This document shows, in pieces, positions 28,690 to 38,030 of a stretch of 64,000 bases of DNA. The notes under the pieces were generated by a model. That model saw nothing but the letters and a program-made list of their open reading frames with translations. It made no database searches and was not told where the DNA came from. How positions within the stretch are numbered: position 1 is the first letter of the stretch; each line of letters starts with the position of its first letter. The DNA comes from Paenibacillus maysiensis (GTDB lineage: Bacteria > Bacillota > Bacilli > Paenibacillales > Paenibacillaceae), in NCBI RefSeq assembly GCF_000520815.1, contig NZ_ASRY01000025.1, forward strand, positions 33,580 through 97,579. The letters run 5' to 3'. The position numbers were made by a program, and so were the translations under genes.

Positions 28690-28945
28690 TTCTGAGATCA
28701 GCACCGCAACCAATATCGAAAAACCAGAAACGGCAGATTGTACAGGATAGCATTCTTGGTCACAAGCCACTCCTTGTCGCCTTAAAAAAATATACTAAGT
28801 CCTTCAGTCCGTTCCAAAGGCTTATTAAGATGACTTCCCTATAGTTGAATTCCTTGAATGCCTTAATGAGACCTGTAACGGGGACAACCCTTTGGCCCTT
28901 TTATGTGTCCGCACTGCAACCTGCTCTACCTTGACACCCATAAGC
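28690..28945 (-). pseudogene. Remnant of an lplB-type permease gene
   Basis: The remnant aligns base by base with the 5' third of the intact permease at 36856-37821, including the start region (CCCATAAGCGACCTCCTTCT, the reverse of the RBS and ATG) and the part encoding the first membrane segments. Frameshifts and deletions abolish the frame. It lies directly downstream of the kinase gene, the position an importer gene would have had in the ancestral operon. Confidence 0.75.
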
Positions 28946-29150
28946 GACCTCCTTCTGGATGTTTCTCTGTCTCCCTCCTACTTATTGTAATAGTCTTCAT
29001 GGGCAGCTCCTACGGGGGAAAGTTTCGATTTTCTTTATTATCTTCTGCCTGTGCTTACTTTTTGGTTGACTTGGGAAGGCGGATCCGTACAGTGGTTCCT
29101 TTACCAGGAAGGCTGGTAAAAGACAATCCGTACAACGACCCATAGTTCAG
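28690..29150 (-). repeat. Decayed copy of the histidine kinase end - lplB start segment
   Basis: This segment is a diverged duplicate of 37470-38030. Shared blocks include CCTACGGGGGAAAGTTTCGA, then TTTTCTTT, ACCAGGAAGGCTGGTAAAAG and TAGTTGAATTCCTT, in the same order and orientation. Here the kinase end is intact and the transporter start is ruined; in the other copy the reverse holds. About 90 bases of the permease are deleted in this copy. Confidence 0.8.
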
Positions 29151-30830
29151 TTGAATCCGCTCTTGAATGTTAAGGATGCCAAAGCCGCCCGTGCTTTTGC
29201 TAACAGGCCTGATTAACAAAGCCTCCACTACTTCTTCCCCCATGCCGATGCCGTCATCGCTGATCTCCACGACCAGATCGCTCTTCTCCTCCATAGCGGA
29301 TACCTGGATCATGCCCGTCTCCGAATCTTTCTCCAAAATGCCATGCAGAATCGCATTCTCGATTAAGGGCTGCAGCATGATTTTGGGCACCTCACAGCCC
29401 AGCAGCAGCGGTGGAACCTTCAAGGTCAGTGTAATCGCACTATTAAATCGCATGTTTTGGATCGACACATAGGATCCAATATGCCGCAGTTCACTCTCCA
29501 AAGTGACGGTCTCACTGCCGTTCGACAAGCTCAACCGATAGAACAAAGCCAGCCGGTCTACTACTTTGGATATCTCCTCATTACCGGATTCAATAGCCAT
29601 AACATTGATTAGATCCAGGGTATTGTAAAGAAAATGCGGGTTAATCTGTGCCTGCAGTGCCTTCAACTCCTTGTTCTTCACTTCGCGCCCGAGCGTGTAG
29701 GTCTCCTCCATCAACCGCGATACATTCTCCACCATCATATTAAAATTAGTTGTTAGCTCTCCGATCTCATCTTGGTTGGCTGGAAGCGGTGACATGCGTA
29801 AATTGCCGTCCTTGACCTTGCGCACATGCCGAATGAGCTGCCGGAGACGTTTGGTTGCCGAACCGGCAATAACGAAGGACAGAATAAAGGTAAGGGGAAT
29901 AATGAATAAAAAAATTAAGATCAGCCGATTGCGCATCCGGTTGCTAGATTCCAGTATGTCCGAGTAGGGCACAATCATCGCTATACTCATATCCGTCTCA
30001 GGGATTGCCTCCAGTCCAAGCAGGATTTGCTGCCCATTGAACTCTATAGTGTCGATTTCCCCATCGGCCGGAACCAGAGGCAGCATATCCTTAAATTCCT
30101 TGGAGCTATACAGAAATTCACCAGAGGTGCTTAGAACATCACCGCGGTTATTGAATAAGACTACGGAGGTATACGGAGTGGCAACAGCATGTTCCAACAC
30201 GGAACGAACTGTGCTCTGCGAGATCCGGGCACGCACAAGGCCATCACTCACCTGTATATTGTGCGCATTTGGAATGACTCGTAAGACGGATACTTCATCG
30301 CTGCCCTCTTCCTGTTCAATAGCGGAGGAAGGTAGCCAGGTGAAGACGGAATGGGAAGCGATAAAGTTCTTGAACCAGAGGCTGTTCTCCAATTTGTCCA
30401 TGTTCAAATAGTCGGGACTTTCTGTGGCTGAAGCAAGCCCCTGCTTCATATAGAGCTGAACAGTTTCAATATCCGAATTGTAGCGGGATTGCGCCAGTAT
30501 CCGGTCGAGCCTTCTGGCATCCGTTCCCCAGAGATTGACATCCTCATACCGTCTCGGATCTTCGGCTACCAGAGTCTGAACGGTATCATTGAAGGCAATG
30601 AAGTTCAACACTTCATTAACTGTCTCTGCACGGTAATGCAGGTAGGATTTAGTTTCCTCCAACATTTTGTGGGCCGAAGTCAACGCTTGCTTCTCCATTT
30701 CATTCGCGGTTAACAACAGATGCAGGAAGAGCAGCAGGGCCAACGGGATAATGATCACCAGCATATAGGAAGCGAACAGCTTATGCCGGATGCTAAAATC
30801 AGCGAACGCTCTCCTGGACTTCAGTTTCAT
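29055..30830 (-). CDS. yesM: Sensor histidine kinase, YesM type
   Basis: The 591-residue membrane kinase has a membrane segment at about residues 20-42, a large extracellular sensor domain (about 43-300), a second membrane helix (about 302-325) and a HAMP domain. A His_kinase domain follows with QAQINPHFLYNTL, phospho-acceptor histidine about residue 399, and a HATPase domain with PLIENAILHG, ISDDGIGM and GGFGILNIQERIQL. This LytS/YesM class senses carbohydrate-related signals. The ATG at 30830 overlaps the stop of the response regulator gene (ATGA), indicating translational coupling. GAGAGG is eight bases ahead. It acts with the adjacent YesN-type regulator. Confidence 0.95.
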   Translation of the reverse strand: MKLKSRRAFADFSIRHKLFASYMLVIIIPLALLLFLHLLLTANEMEKQALTSAHKMLEETKSYLHYRAETVNEVLNFIAFNDTVQTLVAEDPRRYEDVNLWGTDARRLDRILAQSRYNSDIETVQLYMKQGLASATESPDYLNMDKLENSLWFKNFIASHSVFTWLPSSAIEQEEGSDEVSVLRVIPNAHNIQVSDGLVRARISQSTVRSVLEHAVATPYTSVVLFNNRGDVLSTSGEFLYSSKEFKDMLPLVPADGEIDTIEFNGQQILLGLEAIPETDMSIAMIVPYSDILESSNRMRNRLILIFLFIIPLTFILSFVIAGSATKRLRQLIRHVRKVKDGNLRMSPLPANQDEIGELTTNFNMMVENVSRLMEETYTLGREVKNKELKALQAQINPHFLYNTLDLINVMAIESGNEEISKVVDRLALFYRLSLSNGSETVTLESELRHIGSYVSIQNMRFNSAITLTLKVPPLLLGCEVPKIMLQPLIENAILHGILEKDSETGMIQVSAMEEKSDLVVEISDDGIGMGEEVVEALLIRPVSKSTGGFGILNIQERIQLNYGSLYGLSFTSLPGKGTTVRIRLPKSTKK

Positions 30831-32422
30831 TTGGCCATCCTCTCCCGGTACTCCGAAGGCGTGCAGCCTGCGCATTTTTTGAAAAAGGTGGTAAAGTAAT
30901 TGGCATCGGTGAAGCCGGTCCGTTCTGCAACCTCATACAACTTCAATTCCTTGTCCAGAAGTAGTTCCTTGGCCTTTTCCACTCGCAGCGAGGAGATATA
31001 TTCCTTGACGGTGCCCCCTCTCTGCTTCTTGAACAGGGAGCAGAGATAAGTTTCGCTCAACGCCACATGATCAGCAATATCTCGAATTGTGAAACCCCTT
31101 TCATGAAAGTGCTTGTGAATATACTGCAGGATCTCTCTCATTTTAGCGGAGCTGCCTTCCCCTTCCGGCGGTACCAGGAACAAATCCAGGAAGGAGAGGA
31201 TGTATTTTTCCATGCTTGCCAGGTCGGGAACACGGTCAATCTCCTTCCAGATATACCGCCGCTCCATGTCCTCATCTGTATCCGTAAACCCCATTTGCAC
31301 AGCTGTATCGAGAATGACCAGCAAGAGTTGGAAATAGGAATCCTTGAGCTGGGCAATATTCAGATCACGTGCTGCCCTGGCCTGCTTGGTCCAATTCACA
31401 ATAAGACTGCGGGCAGCTTCCAGTTCCCCCTGCTTCAGAAGTCCGCGCAGACTGCGCACCATGTTCCAGTCGGTAGCAAGTGATCGGTTGCCACCAAGTG
31501 CATTGGCAAAGATTAGCCGATCACCCTCGCTGTAATAATGCAGACTGCACACATCGAGAGCAGTTCTGTATGCATTCGGAATTTGCAACTGTTCTTTTAC
31601 CGACTCTCCGACCCCCATACAGAAACGGATATTGCTGCCTATGATCCCGGCCGCTTCGGCGTAGAGATCCTCCAATACCTTACGTTGTTCCCGGTAGCTG
31701 CAGCCGAAAACCCCCGGCAGAATAAAGATTAAAAAATTCCGTGAATCGAAACCGCAGATGCCTTGCAGCGAAGCCAGCTTGTTATTCATATTCAGCTCCC
31801 GCAACACTGCCTCTTGGACTAGCCTCGGATCTTTGGGATATTGCGGTGGCTGCCAGTACATGCACGATGCAAGCACAGTATACGGTCCTTCCAGAGGCAA
31901 AAGAAAGGTTTCTCTACTCTCCAAAGCCTTCGACACATGGAGCGAATCAGGAACTGAAATAAGTTTGCGGACCATCTCCTGTCTCAGATAAGGCAGACCT
32001 TCATCATAGGCCTCCTGCAGTTGGCGCTCCTCCATTCGTTTTTGCTTATCCTTTTTTCTGGACTCCACTGCCTCTCGAACTGCCTCCCTCACCTTATCTA
32101 GATTGATCGGCTTTTCAATAAAGTCGAGAGCATTCAGCCGGATCGCTGACATTAGATATTCCTTGTCCGAGAATCCGCTCAAGAACAGTAGCTTGCATGA
32201 AACATCAATCTTACGAAGCTGTTGCGCGAATTCTATACCATCCATCTTCGGCATCCGGATATCACAGAGCACGATGTCGGGACGAAAGCTCTGGAACCTC
32301 TCCAGAGCAATCATGCCATTGCGGGCCGTTTCCAGCTCATTAATACCCAACTCCCCCCAGGCAATATGCTTGCACAGCATTTCCCTGGTTCTCTCTTCAT
32401 CCTCTACGATCAGCAGCCTCAT
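30827..32422 (-). CDS. yesN: Response regulator, YesN type (receiver plus AraC DNA-binding domain)
   Basis: The 531-residue protein has a receiver domain at residues 1-120, with acidic residues E7-D8, phospho-acceptor Asp54 in LCDIRMPKMDG and Lys near 104 (FIEKPI). A long middle linker follows, then an AraC/XylS helix-turn-helix at the C-terminus (FTIRDIADHVALSETYLCSL and LYEVAERTGFTDANYFTTFF). It would activate the nearby lplB-lplC-lipoprotein importer and polysaccharide enzyme genes. The start follows GGGGAAGTGAG. It is overlapped at its end by the kinase gene. Confidence 0.95.
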   Translation of the reverse strand: MRLLIVEDEERTREMLCKHIAWGELGINELETARNGMIALERFQSFRPDIVLCDIRMPKMDGIEFAQQLRKIDVSCKLLFLSGFSDKEYLMSAIRLNALDFIEKPINLDKVREAVREAVESRKKDKQKRMEERQLQEAYDEGLPYLRQEMVRKLISVPDSLHVSKALESRETFLLPLEGPYTVLASCMYWQPPQYPKDPRLVQEAVLRELNMNNKLASLQGICGFDSRNFLIFILPGVFGCSYREQRKVLEDLYAEAAGIIGSNIRFCMGVGESVKEQLQIPNAYRTALDVCSLHYYSEGDRLIFANALGGNRSLATDWNMVRSLRGLLKQGELEAARSLIVNWTKQARAARDLNIAQLKDSYFQLLLVILDTAVQMGFTDTDEDMERRYIWKEIDRVPDLASMEKYILSFLDLFLVPPEGEGSSAKMREILQYIHKHFHERGFTIRDIADHVALSETYLCSLFKKQRGGTVKEYISSLRVEKAKELLLDKELKLYEVAERTGFTDANYFTTFFKKCAGCTPSEYRERMAK

Positions 32423-32587
32423 GATGTGCTCACTTCCCCTACGACGTTTTCATTCATTATATACCAACAACGCTGCTCCCATCCCCTTCATTCCTTCACT
32501 CCGTCTTCTTCTATGGATTCATCGTTGCCTAGGTTCTCATTATGACTCCAACATCGTTATCAATAGCTTAGCAGAGATTCAAATTGT

Positions 32588-34141
32588 TCAACGGTATTGA
32601 TACACTTCCACACAAAAGGAGGATGGATTGCTGCCGACTGCTAATCCATAAGAGGCTTCGTCCCCATTCAGAACACGCCCCCGGATCCATTTGTCTTTAA
32701 CGAACGTTCCTTCCTCGATGCTAATGTAGTCCACTTTGGAAGTGTCGCCGCGCTTAGGCAGAAATTCAAATGAACATCCAATGCCGACTAAAATAAATTC
32801 GTTATTCGACGCTTCGATTACGAGGCCGCCTGACACCGGTTTCCCTTCCTGTCTGCGCTGATAGTTTACTTTCAAATCATATTTGGTGAAAGACAATATA
32901 CAGCCGGGCTCATGATTTTGAATAAATCCCGTCATTTTTCCTGTACCGCGGTACTTCTGAATGATCGCCTGCATATTGCCGAGAAGCTCGTAGCTGCGTG
33001 CGAGATAGGGGCCGGTTCCATTTGAAACAAAGGCAGAAAAGTCGATATTCAGAGCTAAACCCAATTCGATATTTGTGTTGTCATTTGAAGGAGGGGCAAA
33101 GATGCTTTCAATGCCAAAAGGAGAAAAACACAAGGCATTATGTTTTCCAATCGCATAAAATACGTTTGTCACTGAAGCGACGTCTCTTCTAGTTTCGGGA
33201 ATAAACAAGGGGTTGTCGTTCCCGGCCGTATACTCCTCACAAACCTCGGCAAAATTGGGAACATAAATATCCGGCGCATAAAGACAGATGGTCGGAGCCG
33301 TCGCTTTCCAAATCTGCATGACCTTTGCTATCGGCCCCCCGCTAGGATAAGATCCGGGCTTCCATGGGAATTGCTCAAGCCATGCATTCACGAACATAGG
33401 AAGAGCGTACTCATCAGAACCACTGCTAGCGATTCGTTCGATGGCCCGAGCGTAATGAAAAGCCATAAAGTATTCTTCCGCATCATCCGCAAACGCCTCC
33501 TTCCATGAACCTACCTTGCCAAAAATCGCAACCAATTCATCGGGTATCGAGTCGTTGAATTGCTCGTTCGCATGATCGGAGTAATCACGGTCGCTGCCCA
33601 AGAATCCGATTTCATTCTCAACTTGCACCATGATAACGGTATGGCGATCTCCATCCACTTTCTTCAGATGAGCCATGAAATATCTGAACGCAGCCGCATC
33701 AGCTTCAACGGCTTTCTCACATAATGGCGATATCGTATCGGAAGATTCTTTATTCTGATATACCGCCCGAAAGTAGGTCTCGTAGTCCCTTTTAACCCAG
33801 TTTGGAACATATGAGGATTTTCCGTTCTTCCATAACCCGAACCATAAGAATACCAGTCGCAGGTTTTCTTCTCGGGCTTGTTCAATAATTCCATCAACAA
33901 GATGAAAGTCAAACTCCCCCTGCATCGGTTCGATCAGTTCCCAATAGACCGGTACGATTACTGTATTTAAGTGTAATTCTCTAAGTTGAGGCCAAACCTT
34001 ATGCTTCATATAGTTCAAGTCAGAGGCACTGGAGTTATGTATTTCGCCAGCCAAGGCAATAAATGGATTTCCATCGACATACAGATTGAATATTCCATTT
34101 TCCTTCTTTAACTGAGGCATTAAGCTAATATTACTCATCAT
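32588..34141 (-). CDS. GH35-like beta-galactosidase with DUF5597-type C-terminus
   Basis: The 517-residue protein has a TIM barrel of the GH35/GH42 clan. It shows FIALAGEIHNSSASDLNYMK near residue 27, LNTVIVPVYWELIEPMQGEF near 58, IMVQVENEIGFLG with the acid/base glutamate Glu177, and NPLFIPETRRD with the likely nucleophile Glu316. A beta-sandwich end follows. No signal peptide, so it is intracellular. Family members hydrolyse beta-galactosides of plant or host glycans; the exact linkage is unknown. It lies between the importer genes and the YesN/YesM genes on the same strand, pointing to a galactoside as imported substrate. Confidence 0.88.
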   Translation of the reverse strand: MMSNISLMPQLKKENGIFNLYVDGNPFIALAGEIHNSSASDLNYMKHKVWPQLRELHLNTVIVPVYWELIEPMQGEFDFHLVDGIIEQAREENLRLVFLWFGLWKNGKSSYVPNWVKRDYETYFRAVYQNKESSDTISPLCEKAVEADAAAFRYFMAHLKKVDGDRHTVIMVQVENEIGFLGSDRDYSDHANEQFNDSIPDELVAIFGKVGSWKEAFADDAEEYFMAFHYARAIERIASSGSDEYALPMFVNAWLEQFPWKPGSYPSGGPIAKVMQIWKATAPTICLYAPDIYVPNFAEVCEEYTAGNDNPLFIPETRRDVASVTNVFYAIGKHNALCFSPFGIESIFAPPSNDNTNIELGLALNIDFSAFVSNGTGPYLARSYELLGNMQAIIQKYRGTGKMTGFIQNHEPGCILSFTKYDLKVNYQRRQEGKPVSGGLVIEASNNEFILVGIGCSFEFLPKRGDTSKVDYISIEEGTFVKDKWIRGRVLNGDEASYGLAVGSNPSSFCVEVYQYR

Positions 34142-34294
34142 CTCTCACTCTCCATTTGATATTTATTACAAGCGATTCTCTCAGTTCGTCGTATACTAAC
34201 ATCTGCCAAAAGAAGCGCAGCTTGCCTGCTGCGCTCTTCAAAAAGTACCATGACCGGTAACTCATTCATTTCCCTATTCGGCGGTGATCAAATG

Positions 34295-35851
34295 TTATTT
34301 CTTCTTTGCCAGAAATTCTTCAGCCTGGGTCTGCACCTCTGCTTTGACCTCATCCAGACCAGCACTTTTCAGATTTTTGGCCAGTTCGTCAAATGCTTTG
34401 TCTACATCCTTGACCGCGCCGATGTAGATCGGATTGGCATACTGTGTCGAAGCATTGGCCAGGTTGGCGATCTGCGTCTTGACATTCTCTGAGTTGAAGG
34501 AGAATCCTTTAAATACGAAGTCTGAGGTATTATATTCGTTCTGCTTCTTCCAAAAGTCAATATAAGTCTGTGGCCAGGTACTCATCGGCTTAAACAAAGC
34601 CTTATTTACGAACCAGAAGCCCGCAGCATCCGGAGGATAGGTATTTGTATCGGCTGTTACCCCTTCCGGCAGTCCGATTTTATCGTCCTTGACGACATAG
34701 TTCTTGCCTTCGATCCCGAAATAAGTCAAATACACATAAGAAGGATCCTCCATAATAAGGTCGAACGCCTGCATCACACGTTCCGGATTTTTGGAATTGG
34801 CCGCAATGGAAATTCCAGCTCCTATATAATTTCCAATTGGGACCTTACCATTTGGCATCAAGGACGGAATGATATAGGTTTCAATTCCTTTCGCTTGAGC
34901 AGCTTCTAGGGTGGATGCAATATCTATGCTGTTGCCAAACGCTACCGCAGATTTGCCTTCCACAAAATTATCCTTGGAGCGGATCTTATTTGAATATGGA
35001 TTTTTGTTAACATAACCTTTGTCATACCAGTCCTTCATGATGCCGGCAGCATATTTTTGTGCGCTTAGGTAAGGCTCCTCTACCATGCTGTAGATTTTCC
35101 CAGTCGGATCTGTAAAATCGTAAGCTACTCCTTGAGCCAAAGGACCGCCTCCGAAAGGACCGCCTATATAGCCAATTTTATCACGCATCAGCTGTTGATA
35201 CGGTGTCGGAAGATCAACCTGAGAGTCCAGGTTTAGGCCGATCATATTCGGATGGTTTTTCTTAACAGCTTCCAGATAAGGACCAATTTCAGAGAGGCTC
35301 TTCACCTCGGTAAGGCCTGCTTCCGCCATAATATCCTTGCGTAGTACAGCCACAAAGACATTGCTGTCCGGAGTGGTTTTTGGAATCATAAAGATTTTAC
35401 CGTTAATCTTGGCCTCTTCCCAAGCTGTAGGATCAATAGCAGCCGATTTCTTCGGCATATATTTGGCTATATCCTCAGGCTTAAGTTCATAAAAGGCTCC
35501 TTTATTCGCTTGTTCGACATAATAATTCCAATCTGCCGAAAAGATAAAATCCACATCTTCGCCTCCGGCCAACAACAATGGATACTTCGACTGCACATCC
35601 CCCCAGCCGATGTAATTCAGATCAATGGTGGCATTGATGTCTTTTTTCAGCTTTTCATTGAGCTTCGCGAGCACATCCGGCATACCCTTCGGTGCTTCAC
35701 CGAGCAGGTAACCCTTCAGCACAACCTCCTCTTTCTGATTCGGTTCTGACCTTGTGGCGGCATCGTTGCTACTCGAGCAGGCAGACAGCAGCATCGTCAG
35801 TGACAGCAACGTTGTCAGGATCAACATAACTTTTTTCTTTATTTTTCTCAC
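34295..35851 (-). CDS. Sugar ABC transporter substrate-binding lipoprotein (LplA-like)
   Basis: The 518-residue lipoprotein starts at GTG (35851) behind AGGGGGA; an upstream ATG gives an implausible leader. The N-terminus KIKKKVMLILTTLLSLTML ends in the lipobox LLSAC with Cys25 as lipidation site. The body is a type-1 extracellular solute-binding fold with YGWGDV-like (YIGWGDVQSKYPLLLAGGED) and EEAKINGKIFMIPKT motifs, typical of LplA/YtcQ proteins for oligosaccharides. It stands last in the lplB-lplC-binding protein order (92 bases after lplC). No ATPase gene is linked; such transporters share the MsmX ATPase encoded elsewhere. Confidence 0.93.
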   Translation of the reverse strand: MRKIKKKVMLILTTLLSLTMLLSACSSSNDAATRSEPNQKEEVVLKGYLLGEAPKGMPDVLAKLNEKLKKDINATIDLNYIGWGDVQSKYPLLLAGGEDVDFIFSADWNYYVEQANKGAFYELKPEDIAKYMPKKSAAIDPTAWEEAKINGKIFMIPKTTPDSNVFVAVLRKDIMAEAGLTEVKSLSEIGPYLEAVKKNHPNMIGLNLDSQVDLPTPYQQLMRDKIGYIGGPFGGGPLAQGVAYDFTDPTGKIYSMVEEPYLSAQKYAAGIMKDWYDKGYVNKNPYSNKIRSKDNFVEGKSAVAFGNSIDIASTLEAAQAKGIETYIIPSLMPNGKVPIGNYIGAGISIAANSKNPERVMQAFDLIMEDPSYVYLTYFGIEGKNYVVKDDKIGLPEGVTADTNTYPPDAAGFWFVNKALFKPMSTWPQTYIDFWKKQNEYNTSDFVFKGFSFNSENVKTQIANLANASTQYANPIYIGAVKDVDKAFDELAKNLKSAGLDEVKAEVQTQAEEFLAKKK

Positions 35852-35943
35852 TCTTATTCCCCCTCTGAAAATCGCAATTATATATAAATCCCCATTTATG
35901 CAGGATTCACAAACGTATTGCCTCTGCATCCGCACAGTAGGGT

Positions 35944-36828
35944 TTACCCTTTTACGGCGCCAATTGTAATACCTTTTACGAAATACTGCTGAAGGAACGG
36001 AAACAGAATCACAATTGGTCCTGTAGCAATCACTGTCATAGCAAGCTTGAACGTTTCTTTAGGCGTGTCAAGAGCCGACATATGTTGGGCCATAGCCGCA
36101 GACATGTTCATTGAAGACAACATTTTATAGAGTAAATATTGCAATGGCACGTATTGCTCCTTGTCAGTGAACATCATCGGGGTCCACCAGTCATTCCAGT
36201 AGGCCAGAATGGTGAACAAACCAATAGAAGCGAGTGCGGGCTTGCAGAGCGGCAACACCATCTGCCAAAAAATCCGAAAGTCTCCCGCCCCGTCAATTTT
36301 GGCCGATTCCACTAGCGGCTCTGGCACAGAGCCCTGTATGAAGCTGCGCAGAATCAGCACATACATAACATTGAACATGGGGAGCAAAATTAGTACTGCA
36401 AGAGTGTTCTTCAGATGCAAATAACTGGTGATCCAGATGAAATAAGGGGCCAATCCACCGTTAAACAATGTGGTGAAGAACAGAAAAAATACCAGTTGAT
36501 TCCGGTACTTTACTTCCTTACGGTACATTACATAGGCCGCCATCGTGGAGAACAGCAGCGAAAGCACCGTTCCAACCACCGCCACAATCAGCGAGACGCG
36601 GTAAGCAGAAAGAATCTCACCGGGATTGCGGAAGATGTAGGCATAGGCATCCAACGAAAAGCCGCGTGGCAGAAAGGAATAACCCTTGGCTAAAACCTGC
36701 CCTTCTTCCGAAATAGAGCCGGAGATTAGAACGATAAAAGGCATCAAACATAGAACTGCGATAAGCGAGACAACAATGTATGAGAAGGCCTTAAAGACGG
36801 GCGCCGAATTCAATTTGTTTTTTGTCAT
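35944..36828 (-). CDS. lplC: Carbohydrate ABC transporter permease, LplC/YtcP type
   Basis: The 294-residue permease has six membrane segments and the cytoplasmic EAA loop EPLVESAKIDGAGDFRIFWQ near residues 170-189, the contact site of the ATPase. The end FPFLQQYFVKGITIGAVKG is typical of the family. It follows lplB by 27 bases and precedes the binding-protein gene, so the three form one operon. Confidence 0.95.
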   Translation of the reverse strand: MTKNKLNSAPVFKAFSYIVVSLIAVLCLMPFIVLISGSISEEGQVLAKGYSFLPRGFSLDAYAYIFRNPGEILSAYRVSLIVAVVGTVLSLLFSTMAAYVMYRKEVKYRNQLVFFLFFTTLFNGGLAPYFIWITSYLHLKNTLAVLILLPMFNVMYVLILRSFIQGSVPEPLVESAKIDGAGDFRIFWQMVLPLCKPALASIGLFTILAYWNDWWTPMMFTDKEQYVPLQYLLYKMLSSMNMSAAMAQHMSALDTPKETFKLAMTVIATGPIVILFPFLQQYFVKGITIGAVKG

Positions 36829-36855
36829 AAAGATTCCTCCTTTCTTATGGTCAAG

Positions 36856-37821
36856 TTAGAACAGTGCGTTATCCTTGTCATAGCGGCGGACAAGGTAGTT
36901 AGCGAACAGGATAATAATCAGTGTGAGTACCGATTGATAGAGCCCCACCGAAGAAGCCATGCCAAAATCCTGCGTGCCCATCAGCGAGCGGAACACCAAT
37001 GTATCAATAATATCTGTGGAATTCATCAGCGCGCCGTTGTTGCCGATCAGTTGGTAGAACATATCGAACTCGCCGCGCATAATCCTTCCTAGCCCCAACA
37101 GAATCAGCACTACCACTGTAGGCTTGAGCAAGGGAAGCGTGATTCTCATGATTTTTTGAAAACGGCTAGCACCGTCAATTGTTGCCGCTTCATAAATCTC
37201 TTGATCAATCCCTACAATTGCTGCCAGATATAGGACACTGCCAAAACCAACCCACTTCCACACATATAGTAGCGGGAGCAGAAGGTACCAATAGCCGCCA
37301 GACGAATAGATGTCTATGGCCTCAAACCCGATATTCCTCAGGAAAACGTTTACAATTCCGAATTCATAATTCAGAAAATTATACACAAATGCGGACACTG
37401 TAACCCAGGATATGAAATAAGGTAGAAACATTAATGTCTGTGCAGATTTTTTAAAAAACTTGTTATATGTCTCCGAGATCAGTACCGCAACCAAAATCGA
37501 GAAAAGAGTGTACAATCCCAGAAATACTACATTGTACAGGATAGTATTCCTTGTCACAAGCCACGCCTTGCCGGATTGAAAAAAGTACTCGAAGTTCTCA
37601 AGTCCGTTCCAAGGACTCATGAAAATGCCGTCCCTGTAGTTGAATTCCTTAAATGCCATAATGATACCTGTCATCGGTATATAGGCAAAGATGATAAAAA
37701 AAACAGCAATCGGCACAAACATCGCATACAGCACCCAGTTTTTCCTTAGCTCGTGTAGCGGGGACAACCATTTGACCTTTTTTGGGGTCCGCACCACAAC
37801 CTGCTCTATTTTGGCACTCAT
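36856..37821 (-). CDS. lplB: Carbohydrate ABC transporter permease, LplB type
   Basis: The 321-residue permease has a cytoplasmic N-terminus, six membrane helices beginning at about residue 32, and the EAA loop YEAATIDGASRFQKIMRITL near residues 212-231. RBS GAAGGAGG lies just upstream. As the first gene of the importer operon it follows a 100-base leader and a cre-like site. Its upstream DNA contains the relic of a YesM-type kinase, showing the ancestral order kinase - permease. Confidence 0.95.
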   Translation of the reverse strand: MSAKIEQVVVRTPKKVKWLSPLHELRKNWVLYAMFVPIAVFFIIFAYIPMTGIIMAFKEFNYRDGIFMSPWNGLENFEYFFQSGKAWLVTRNTILYNVVFLGLYTLFSILVAVLISETYNKFFKKSAQTLMFLPYFISWVTVSAFVYNFLNYEFGIVNVFLRNIGFEAIDIYSSGGYWYLLLPLLYVWKWVGFGSVLYLAAIVGIDQEIYEAATIDGASRFQKIMRITLPLLKPTVVVLILLGLGRIMRGEFDMFYQLIGNNGALMNSTDIIDTLVFRSLMGTQDFGMASSVGLYQSVLTLIIILFANYLVRRYDKDNALF

Positions 37822-37922
37822 AAGCAGCCTCCTTCAGTATGTTTCTCTGCCTCCTCCTTTATTGTAATAGGCTTCAGAGCCTGCACCTACGGGGGAAAGT
37901 TTCGATTTTCTTTGAAATCTTT

Positions 37923-37936
37923 TGTTAACGCTTACT
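37923..37936 (-). promoter_or_regulatory. cre-like site upstream of the lplB operon
   Basis: On the minus strand the sequence AGTAAGCGTTAACA differs from the CcpA consensus TGNAARCGNWWWCA only at the first base. It lies about 100 bases before lplB, a suitable place for catabolite repression of a sugar importer. Confidence 0.45.
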
Positions 37937-38030
37937 TTTAATTTGGGAAGACGTATTCGCACAGCGGTTCCCTAACCAGGAAGGCTGGTAAAAGACAATT
38001 TATACAGCGACCCAAAGTTCAGTCAACAAA
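37930..38030 (-). pseudogene. Remnant of the 3' end of a YesM-type kinase gene
   Basis: About 100 bases match the last codons of the kinase gene at 29055-29155, including ACCAGGAAGGCTGGTAAAAG. In the intact gene these encode the end YGLSFTSLPGKGTTVRIRL. No other kinase sequence remains. It marks the partner copy of the duplication. Confidence 0.7.
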
